Assembly (NCBI GenBank): GCA_013397455.1 | Contig: VYZB01000531.1 | Coordinates: 268,158-332,157 of the forward strand | Length of the DNA: 64,000 nucleotides | Source of the DNA: Crotophaga sulcirostris | Taxonomy: Eukaryota > Chordata > Aves > Cuculiformes > Crotophagidae | Direction: 5' to 3' | In this document: positions 48,685-58,745 of the stretch, in pieces | How positions within the stretch are numbered: position 1 is the first letter of the stretch | How the letters are laid out: each line of letters starts with the position of its first letter | Notes under the pieces: generated by a model | Seen by the model: only the letters and a program-made list of their open reading frames with translations | What the model was told of the DNA's origin: nothing | The model's database searches: none | Program-made: the position numbers and the translations under genes

Positions 48685-48686
48685 CT

Positions 48687-51600
48687 AAAATACAAACGGT
48701 GTTAAACACAACAGTCTTGTTCACCTGTTCATTTATTTTTATCCTGCTAACTTAATTTTAGGAAAAAAATGCTGCTACATTTTTACAATAATTTTGGGTA
48801 ATTCCTGTTCAGTGATACTATAAACACCACTGCATTCTGAGTATCAACTGTATAAAAATCAAAACCCCTACAACAATAAGGGTTAGGCATGTCATTTGTT
48901 GACTACACTTAAAGTTGCATCTATCAGCCAGACCTCTCACAGACCATCTCTTCAAGCTGCCTCTTTTTAATTTTTTTTAAATAATGCAACAATTCGAATA
49001 TTAAGTTTCCTGAAAAAGACTTTTTCAAGTCATGAAAAGACTACTAACACTAACATGCAAAATCTGCTCTCTGAGCTTCTCAAGTACCATCAGAATATAG
49101 CAATTCAGATGTGTTATTTCCATCACGTTCAGCAACTCTATGAAAGACTACTGGAGAATGGGATGTGAAAGAAGGGACAGAGGAATGCAAGTTTAATAAA
49201 GCTTCAAACTCAACCCATAGGTCAAAATATGCCCGCAAAGTTAGCATTTCAGATTACATTTTCAAATCCAAACCTGACATTTGGGCTCAGGAATCAATTT
49301 GCTATGACACACATAGTTACCTCACCCTTGCGCATCAAGGTCTCTGCCTTCACCTCTGACAGAGCAATTACATGCCTGTAATGCTTTCGAGAACGGTAAA
49401 ATCCTGACCACTCAGCCAACCCTATATATGCAATGCAAGGAAAAAAAATGTTCCCCCTAGGCTCTCAATTTAAATCATGCTGTTTGTGGCTGAAGTTGAG
49501 GACTTCTATTCTAGCATGCATAACCACATCAATCCTGCCCATACGGCTGCCCAGCTCTGATCCCCAAAACTGTCTGAGTCCACAGACTGGCTACATGCTG
49601 TGTGAAGAGAATGAAGTATCAGATGACAGGAGAACTTGGCCTTAAACTATCAAACCCTCTAAGAGAGAATGCAGTAACCAGAAATGGATGTCAGATACGG
49701 GGTACAAAACATCAATGTTCTATGTAAGAGAATGCTGCAAAAATAGTTCCAGATTTCAATTCATGTCTAGACATTTCGGCAGCTTAAGTATAAAGACTGA
49801 TCCTTGTCTCTGACTTACATTAAAGCATTCAAAAACAATATCATGTACTCCTGAGTCCTTCTATTTATCCTTAAGAAGTCAAACAAGTCATCTTAAAGTG
49901 AGATTATTTCCATTCTTCAAAATAAATTAATTTATAGTTCTTTCTAATCATCAGCACTAATTAGGGCCATTTATTTGGACACATGGGTTGAACTGCTGAG
50001 GCCACAGATCATACTAGTGCCCATTCAGACAGATGCAACATGTCACATACATGCCTATTTTAAACACACCTTCACTCAGAGACATTACTCTCATGTACAC
50101 AGATTTCCAAAGTGCTTCAAAGGCTTTGACTTGTGCCTCTGTGAACAGTTGAAAAATCGTGTTCATTAGAAGATACCACACATATGCAACAAAGCACAAT
50201 TCACCATCTCATAACTCACATTGTCTTCAAGCGCAGTAACAGTCATACAGCAAGGTCATTCTTTAGACACTTTATGGAGGGAGCCCAAACTACTATTTAT
50301 AAAACGCTTTCGAGTAATTTATAAAGTGTAATTAATCTCTATAAACTTCCTTAAAAATAACAGAAAAGCTTTCTTTACTTGAACACTACCACAGACCCTC
50401 TCTTAAAATTACCAAACTGTGTTTTATGTTTTATACTGTAGGTAATTTTCTATAATGCCTGAAGAAACACTTTCCTAAGTTGTAAGTCTAAAACCATAGG
50501 GTCTAGATGTAACCTAGGGCTATAGGAAGTCAAATACATCTTCCTTAACTTTCAAGATCCTGTGGTCATCACAGAGACCTAAACAACTATCTATTTTGCA
50601 TTTCCAGCTTATATGATTGTTAACAACACCTTAAAAAACGCTAAGTGCAGCCAAAGTAGTTGCCTAAGTATCTCAGTGGGACAAGAACTTGAAACAGCAG
50701 CTCAGAAGATGCAACTACCTGGTTCGACGTGAGAAGGTATCAATATTAACACATCCTTCATATAGATCCAGAAGTATGCAAACCTCTTTCTGTTTACATT
50801 TTGATTTATGTAGGACTTAACATAAGTTTCTATGTATTTGGAAGCATTAAACAGCAGAAACTAAAGCAGAACAACAGAGCAAGCATGGGAAAAAGAGAGC
50901 ACATGTGGGGAAAAAAAATATTTTTTCCTGATTGAAGGATTTCAAAGTTGAGTTACTGGAAAGTTCCTTTTCTGCACTACCTGGTAAACATTGCCTTTTG
51001 CCTATATATTATTGCCTCTCAGATACTCAAGAAACACTGTTTCTTTGTTCAGTTGCAAGAGACAACTATTGCCAGACTTGCCCCAAATAAGACAATGACA
51101 TTTAAAAACCACTAGCTACCAGTGTAAACAAACTGTTTATTATATTCATAAATTGTAGCACCCTGCAGATTTTTCCAGAGAATCTCAGAACAGTTAAATA
51201 TATCGGCTTGTTTCTTCCAGCTCAAAAATCAGCCTGTTCTAAACTAAATATTTCTTTCAAATACTTTAGTTGTTTATTCATTACACTAGGAAGATGCAGC
51301 ACTCTTATCACTCATTTGCAGTGTAGCACCTAGGTTAGAGAACCTTAAGCATAGTCGGTTTTCATCCCCTGAGTAGAGACAGAAGTCACTGACCACTGTA
51401 TGAACATGTTAGTAAAAAGACTATTTCAGAGGTAGTAATGCAATTTTGGATTAAATAATGGAAGGAACAGGTTAAGCAAGAAATTTGAAACAAGCAAGCA
51501 GTCCAGGAAAAAAAAAGGACTGCAAACCTTCAGTCTTTACAAAGGTATAACTACAGTTAAAAAAAAAAAAAAAAAAAAAAAGATGTTTTTCTCATTTATT

Positions 51601-52399
51601 TAAATTCTTTTATTTTCTGTCTTTATTCTATATATTTTCCTTTGGTTTTAAGAAGTGCTTTGTAAACAGTTTCCACAAAGCAACTCCCTGCTTTATCTTT
51701 CCTTTTTACCCAAAGGACTGTTATCTGCAATCCCACCTTGCTTTTGCATCTTCTTCAGGGGCTAAAGTTGTAATTTGTTGATGAAACCTCACATGGACAG
51801 CTACAGAAAGCAGAGCTGCACATGAAGAGATACATTTATTGGGTGGCTACCAGGACAATACTGTGCCTGATAGAAGATGTTTAATAGGTACTTGAAATTT
51901 ATCCTTAAGGGAAAATGTTGTAGTCTCCGGCACAATGAGAACTACATTGTGTTGGTTGCTAAACAAACTGAATAAGAATTGCGGTCCTATCTTCAAACCC
52001 CTAGATGAAACAAAACCCAACCCAACAAACAAAACTTCAATCGTTTAAAAAAGCTTATTTCTAAACTTTAACTGGCATGATCAAAGGCCATAAGGCATGC
52101 TCATAAAAATTTGCATGCTGTCACAACACACAGAGGTCACATTACTAAATATCACATTTTAAAGTACAAGAATGCGATGCAAGTGAAGACAAGGAATTCT
52201 AACCAGGGCAACAAATGGTTTAGGGCCCCCTGCAAATCACCTCTGACCCTGAAGACTCTGAAGTGCTAAGTCAAACACACAGATGCCATGGCAGATTTTG
52301 CTTCTTCTTCAAAATCCACGTGCATCAACTGATTTCTTTCCCCCAGTACAAGCTCCTTGTCAGACAAATTATGAGATAAAATCAAGAATCTAACCAGAT
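48687..52399. other. Unique AT-rich DNA with a poly-A run
   Basis: A 23-base A-run lies at 51559-51581. It is not preceded by a recognisable retrocopy. Open frames here have no identifiable domain and I see no exon. Confidence 0.45.
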
Positions 52400-52943
52400 C
52401 TGACAAAAAGTTGGCCAAAAAAATTTGAAATTATGGAGATGACTATTTGAAATATGGATTTACATCTGCTATCATTACTGCTGAGCCTCACTCTAAGCCT
52501 ACATTGTCCCTTGAGATACTGGCTCATGATAGTATGGGGCCATCACAATTACTAAGATATTTAAAAACTAAGCACCTTGAACAAATCTCTACAAACTCTT
52601 CAGCACTGGTTTCAAATCATGCGACAGCAAATACAGTACTTTACTAAAAACAAAAACATCACTGAACTTAATGAGCAATCTTCAGAAGCCTCTTTTAAGG
52701 TTTCTTACTTAGAAGCAAAAGAGACAAAGCCACATACCATTGGGGAAGCATACAGTCTTCCTGCTGCAGTAAAAAATGCCTGAAAAAATTCATGGAAAAC
52801 AATATGGCATTCCTCCGTCAGCAGATACTGCTGGAAGATGCATAGAAAACAGCCAAACATTTGAAGAAACACGTATTAGAACAAATAACGCAGTGTGGAA
52901 GGTTTGCTAGAAGAACAGATGTTTCTAACATGTCTCATCCTAT

Positions 52944-53223
52944 NNNNNNNNNNNNNNNNNNNNNNNNNNNNNNNNNNNNNNNNNNNNNNNNNNNNNNNNN
53001 NNNNNNNNNNNNNNNNNNNNNNNNNNNNNNNNNNNNNNNNNNNNNNNNNNNNNNNNNNNNNNNNNNNNNNNNNNNNNNNNNNNNNNNNNNNNNNNNNNNN
53101 NNNNNNNNNNNNNNNNNNNNNNNNNNNNNNNNNNNNNNNNNNNNNNNNNNNNNNNNNNNNNNNNNNNNNNNNNNNNNNNNNNNNNNNNNNNNNNNNNNNN
53201 NNNNNNNNNNNNNNNNNNNNNNN
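52944..53223. other. Assembly gap of 280 N
   Basis: A run of 280 unknown bases lies directly against a young CR1 3' end, inside the hAT pseudogene. It probably hides the rest of that CR1 and part of the transposase. Open frames drawn across the N run are meaningless. Confidence 0.99.
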
Positions 53224-53361
53224 GTCGACCCTGGAGGTGCTTAAGAGGAGATTGGATGAGGCACTCAGTGCCATGGTTTAGATGATGGGTTGGTGTTAGT
53301 GTTGGGTTATAGGTTGGACTCGATGATCTCAGAGGTCCTTTCCAACCTTGTGATACTGTGA
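53224..53361 (+). mobile_element. Young CR1 LINE 3' end at gap edge
   Basis: The plus strand resumes after the gap at GACCCTGGAGGTGCTTAAG ([18 protein letters not shown]), then the stop, the 3' UTR with GTTAGTGTTGGG, and CTTGTGATACTGTGAT. It is closest to the 44.5 kb copy. It separates the BED/linker half from the catalytic half of the hAT pseudogene, so it inserted after that gene was already there. Confidence 0.95.
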
Positions 53362-54440
53362 TAAGCTAGATTGTTTCAATGATGAAATATCCCAGGAACC
53401 ATTTTTTTGCGAGTCTCTACAGGAAAGATGTCCCAGAGAAGACTAAACATATTCTTAACAGTCAATTATTTCTTTAATAGACAGAACATTTTAAGGAAAA
53501 ACTCTGCAATTGCAATCACTGACGGAGTGGCCACTTTGATTGGGGCAGGGGGGGAGGATGCCAGTGTAAAGGGTACAGATAGAACCATATGTGAAATTCT
53601 TTCTCTGTATCACTCATAGCCAAGCTATTGCAGCAAAACTGGTGCCAGAATTGCACAAAGTGCTACAGGAAGTCATTGATACAGTTAATTTTATAAAAAC
53701 AAGATCTTTAAATAGTAAAATCTTTACAATACCTTGAAACGAGATAGGGAGTGACCATGGAGGTCATATTCCCACACTGAGGTTTGCTGGTTAACTTGTG
53801 CCAAAGTGCTTAAAAGAGCTGCCACATTTAAGATCATTATGTATTTTTTTTCCACAGAGACAACTGTTCAAAATTTGTTGACCTTTTCTGCGATGACAAG
53901 TGGTTGTTAGTAGTATGCTACATAGTAGGTATTTTAAAAACGAAATACAGACTAAAGGTGCTCATTCAACATGAAGCTGACATTTTATCAGTGAGCAAGA
54001 TAGTAACTGTTTTTTAATGAAAAAAACTGCACTCTCCAGAGATTGTTTTGAAAAGAGATTTTTGGAAATGTTCCATTGATAGGTGATTCTGTTGCTAAAA
54101 ATGTGTCACCTATAAAAACCTCTCAAATCTGTATACTTAAAAGATTTGGAAACAGAATTTCCTAGCCTGTTTAAAAATCTTCCAAAAGAAGAGTTTCAAG
54201 GTGTTTCAAATGCATTTGTTAAAAGTAGAAGAATGCAACACCTTCCCATTAAGCACAGTCAACAACAGACTTCTTCCATTTGGATCTATGTGTCTTTGTG
54301 AGATGTCTTTTTCAGCTATGACAGTCATTAAAAGCAAGTACTGGAACAAACTGAGCGCAGAACCTCTTGAATAGCTGCATCCAAGTGTTAAACCAGAATT
54401 AAAAAAAAAAAATAGCAAAGTATATTCAATCGCACAGTTG

Positions 54441-56459
54441 TCACTAAAAGTTTTTTTTTAATGATAGCAAAAAAGGGGTTTAAGAAATATTTTTCAACAG
54501 GGTTTATCTCATCTTTTATTAACTTCTATTTTTTGTATATTTTTATAGTGTACATAATATTAGTACAGTAGTATATGTCTAATATATAAGTAAATATACA
54601 TATTTTGGGGGTGCGTACTCAGAAATCTTTTACTGGTAAGAGTGTGAGATCAAAAAACATCTTTGAAAACCACTGCTTGTAATACAATTCCAAAGAAATT
54701 AAGGACATTGCTGATTGTAATAAGATCCACATGGAATATAGTGTTTTGGCATTATTTTTAATTTTCAGCTTAAAATAACAGGAGGTTTTCCCCTCATATG
54801 CAGATGGCACTTATAATGCTTCAAACTTCAATTTATCTTTGAAAAGCAATGATGACAGCATAAGGTAGGAACACATTTTCCCTGCATAGATATTCACAGT
54901 GGTTACTTGGCCTTACAGTCTGTTTGAGTAGCGGTCTCCCTGGTTCCTCAGGGAACAGCCACTCTTCTAACTGGCTGCAGGTCCTGTTTATCTGTGTTAA
55001 ATAACCTCCAACGACTGCTGCATAAGTAGTTCACCTTAACCACACACTAGCACCACAATCAAGGTATTTTTCTGCCTCACCTGTTTGCCACTAAAGCCCT
55101 GCCAATCCGTTGGGAGTCTCTTACAAAGTCAGCCACGCTTCTGACATGAAATCTTTCAAAGTACATTTTCTGCCCAGGCCCCCCCAGTATTTTAATGCTT
55201 TGTCTTGTGGGATTCCTTTCAGGAAAGCAAGGAACCGTGCAACTTAAATCCCATGGTTTCTTATTTCACATGTCTTTCTTTTTGTTTGGCAGATTGGATT
55301 TAAATTTGGCTAGCACCCCTATCAGCACAGCAATTAACACAAAAAGGCTGCTGAAAGCCTTGGCTTTCAAGAAGTATGCAAGTAAAAAACTAGAATTTTA
55401 AGAGTACTGTTCAAGAAGTTACCTGTAAACAAATAGCACTTCCCTAGATCTTCTCATGGAGTCATTTCACTCACAAAACATTTGCTCAGGCAATCATCAG
55501 TTGTTGGGATAGATGGGCCTAGGCAGCAGCAAAAAAATTGTTGGCATAGCAAAAATTACACTCCCTTCTTCCCCCTCCAAAATACTACCAAGAAACTTTT
55601 ATACTTGGGTTTTCTAACTGCACTGTTTCACTAGGTGACCACCTACTCAACATAACTGTTCTTTTGCTCAAGATCACCAAGCTTCAAACAATTATTTTCA
55701 TTGGCACTAGAAGGCTTTGTGTTGCTGTCGGATGGTTTGCTGTGACTGCAACAATGGGATTTTTCAACACTGTACTATGTTCTTTCAAGAATAGCCACAA
55801 AGCAGTGGTTAAGCATCTCCCTGTAAAAGGTAAGTAGTAACTGCCTGTTCTGGAACGAGGCGGTCTTTTTGAGCAAAACAACAAGCAGTGTACAACATGA
55901 GAGAAGAAAGACTGAAGTGTCCTAGGTCCTCCAACCACCCACAGCTACTGCGATGGATGCAGGTAGCACTAATAGACTGCCTTCCTGCACATGGGAAAAG
56001 TTAATTTTGTTTAGCCTGGCCTTTGCTTTCTTGGCTTTCTAAGAATAGAGAGCACAAAACATCACTCAGCCATAGAGCACCTGTGAACTCATCTGAACTG
56101 ACTCCATATATATCCACACCCTCTACATACAAAGGCCTCAGACACGGCCCATTAGATCCACTGCAGTTCTCCTTCCCTCTGTGTCTGGGTATTTGTTTTT
56201 TGTACTTAATCCATACTCTGGTCTGTTCAACCTCATGAGGCAAGTTTGAGTTAAGTACTCTTTCTTCATAGGTTTCAGTCTTCTGTGCGTTCAGTTACGC
56301 ATCTCTCCTCCTCAGCTGCTTTTAAGTCTGATTTGTATCACAATGCAGCTGAACAGCAAACCAGCTACAATCATGCTGATCTGGACAATACTCACAGCCA
56401 CTGAATTTTTTTTTAAATTAAAAAAAAAGTATTTTTCAGGGTTGGTACAAGATCTCTGG
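54441..56459. other. Unique AT-rich DNA, no gene seen
   Basis: No repeat family or exon is recognised. Open frames at 55684-55938 and 56001-56243 lack identifiable content. Confidence 0.45.
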
Positions 56460-58745
56460 GTCTGCACATAGAATCACGGAGCGGTTTGTGTTGGGCAATC
56501 CGTTCCAGTATTTCACCATCCTGTAAATAATTTCTTCCATCTAGTTTGAATCTACTCTCTTTTAGTTTAAAACCGTTACCCTTTGTCCTATTGCAACAGG
56601 CCACACCAAAAAGTTTGTGCCCATCATTCTTATAGGCCCCCTTTAAGTACTGAAAGGCCACAAAAAGGTCTCCACAAAGCCTTCTCTTCTCCAGGCTGAG
56701 CAACCCCACCTCTTTTTGTCTGTCCTCACAGGTGAGGTGCTTCAGCCCTGCTACCATCTCTATGGCCTCCTCTCCATCCGCTCCAACAGCTGTGTCTTTC
56801 CCATGCTCAGGACTCCAGAGTTGAAAGCAGGGCTCCAGGTGGGGTCTCACCAGAGCAGAGCAGAGGGGTAGAACCACCCCCCTAGATCTGCTGGCCGTGC
56901 TTCTTTTGATGCAGCCCAGGACATGGTTGGCTTTCTGGGCTGGGAGTGCACATTGCTTGGCTTGTATCCAGGTTTTCATCCACCAGTACCCACAAAGTCC
57001 TTCTCCACAGGGCTGCTCTCAATCCCTTCATTCCCCATCCTGTATCGCTACTGGGAGCTGTCCTGACCCATACACTTGGCCTTGTTGAACCTCAGGAGGT
57101 TCACATGGGCCCACTTCCCAAACTTGTCGAGGTCCCTCTGGATGGCATCCTTTCCACTCAGCTTGGTGCCATCTGCAAACTTGCTGAGGGTGCACTCAAT
57201 CCCACTGCCTATGTAACTGATGGTTCCAATGCGGACCCCTGGGGGAAACCACTTGTCATCAGTTTCTGTGTGGACATCGAGTTGTTGACCACTACCCTCT
57301 GGATGTGACCATCCAACCAATTCCTGATCCACCAAACAGTCCACTCATCAAATTCACCTCTCTCCAATATAGAGAGAAGGGGGGCCTTACAGAAGTCCAG
57401 AGAGATGGCATCTGTACTCTTCCCTTGTCCACTGATGTAGTCATTCCACCACAGAAGGCCACTATGTTGGTCAGACAGGACTCGCCTTCAGTGAAGCCGT
57501 GCTGGCTGTCTCAAATCAACTCTCTGTCCCCCATGTGCCTTGGCATAGCTTCTAGGAGGATCTGTCCCATGATCTTCCCAGCACAGAGGTGAGGCTGACA
57601 GGCTGGTAGTTCCCAGGGTCCTCCTTTCTACCCTATTTAAAAACGGGAGCAATGTTTCACTTTTCCTGGTCACCAGGGACTTCACTTGACTGCCGTGACT
57701 TTTCAAATACCATCAAGAGTGTCTAGGAACTACCTCAGTCAACTCTCTCAGGACTCTGGGATGCATCTTGCCAAGTCCCATAGAATTACATACATTCAGG
57801 TTCCGCAGGTGGTCATGAACCTGATCTTCTCTTACAGTGGGAGGGACTTGGCTTTTCCAGTCTTGCGATCACAGTATCACAGTATCACAGGGTTGGAAAG
57901 GACCTTTGAGATCATCGAGTCCAACCTATAACCCAACACCAACACCAATCCATCATCTAAACCATGGCACTGAGTGCCTCATCCAATCTCCTCTTAAACA
58001 CCTCCAGGGACATCGACTCCACCACCTCCCCAGGCAGCGCATTCGAATGGCCAATCACCCTTTCAGTGAAGATCCATCCACTCGAGAGGTGTGGGAAGAG
58101 AGGTTGCCAGAGAAGAGTAAGGTAAAAAAGGTGTTGAGTCCCTCACACTTCTCCTCATCTGTTGTTACCAGTTTGATATTTGTGTTCATCAGGCGAGGCA
58201 CACTTTCTTGGACCTTACTTTTCTTGCTGCCACATCTGTAGAAGCTCTTATTATTATTCTTTGCACTCCTTGCCAAGTTCAGCTCCAGCCATGCCTTGAC
58301 CTTCCTGATCCCATCCCTATACAACCGGGCAGCACACCTATACTCTTCCCAGGACACCTGTTCATGCTTCCACTCACTATGCATTTCCTTCTTGCCTTTT
58401 AGTTTGACCAGCAGGTCTCAACTCAGCCATGCTAGTCTCTTGCCTCCCTTTCCCGATTTCTTACATCCTCAGCTATTGCACGTAACATTTCCAAGGAGTA
58501 TTTTAAACATCACAACACAGTGATTCCATTTCCCACAGCCTTTGCTTTTCTAAACTGAAGTTGGACATTTATCTTTTCCTCTCTGCAATAGTGCCTTTTG
58601 TGATACCCTGACCCAGGAGACATGCCACTGGTTCCTTCTGCTTGACCCTGCATTCCTACTGTGCAGCAGTGGCTCCCACTTGATCCTTTCCCCAGATAGT
58701 TCAGATACCTCCGGGCCAACAGAAGATGTGTCCTTGTAGTGCAAC
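56460..58745 (-). mobile_element. Old CR1 LINE, long, split by a nested young CR1
   Basis: This minus-strand CR1 has its 3' tail at the left (CATAGAATCACGGAGCGG). Next to the tail an internal deletion joins GTTTGTGTTGGGCAATCCG. Moving right, it encodes the CR1 C-terminus (VLGCIKRSTASRSRGVVLPL, GLLSLEKRRLCGDLFVAFQY, CNRTKGNGFKL) and [20 protein letters not shown]. In that block the catalytic Asp-Asp has become Asp-Gly. The GNYQPVSLTSV region and VHDHLRNLNV follow. After the nested insertion it resumes at LFSGNLSSHTSRVDG and VSWEEYRCAARLYRDGIRK. Confident similarity reaches about 58450. The remainder to 58745 is probably the end of the endonuclease region. Many stops and frameshifts make it inactive. 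Confidence 0.9.
57869..58072 (-). mobile_element. Young CR1 LINE 3' end nested in an old CR1
   Basis: About 204 bp on the minus strand (plus strand TCACAGTATCACAGTATCAC, then GGTTGGAAAGGACCTTTGAG, to CCAATCACCCTTTCAGTGAA) is a young CR1 tail and C-terminus. It lies precisely between SSHTSRVDG and DWKSQVPPTV of the host CR1. No clear target-site duplication is visible. Confidence 0.94.

Larger units (their letters stand above)
52400..54440 (+). pseudogene. Decayed BED-finger/hAT transposase gene (ZBED5/SCAND3/FAM200-like)
   Basis: The plus strand, read across several frames, follows the domain order of the ZBED5/SCAND3/FAM200 family, host genes derived from hAT transposases. A BED-finger region from 52438 reads DDYLKYGFT, then SMGPSQLLRYLKTKHLEQ, with the expected zinc-binding cysteines lost (PTLSLEIL). 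The family linker ASFKVSYLEAKETKPHTIGE, then SLPAAV, spans 52688-52783. After an N gap and a CR1 insertion, a transposase TDG motif lies at 53518-53526, KVLQEVIDTVNFIKTRSLNS near 53660-53720, and LRFAG with AKVLKRAA near 53780-53825. FVDLFCDDKWLL lies at 53874-53909. The C-terminal dimerisation region LPFGSMCLCEMSFSAM, then IKSKYWNKL, is at 54273-54371, followed by a TAG. Several stops and frameshifts show it is dead. No terminal inverted repeats were found, so it may be a decayed host gene copy or a transposon fossil. Confidence 0.85.

Noticed and set aside
51559..51581. 23-base poly-A tract as a retrocopy tail
   Set aside because: No upstream coding-like or repeat sequence and no flanking duplication; treated as a homopolymer.
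52861..53281. Open frames of 127-132 residues spanning the N run
   Set aside because: Most of their length is unknown bases; only the ends are sequence, from a CR1 tail and the hAT pseudogene.
54206..54418. 70-residue minus-strand frame
   Set aside because: It is the antisense shadow of the C-terminal hAT motif on the plus strand.
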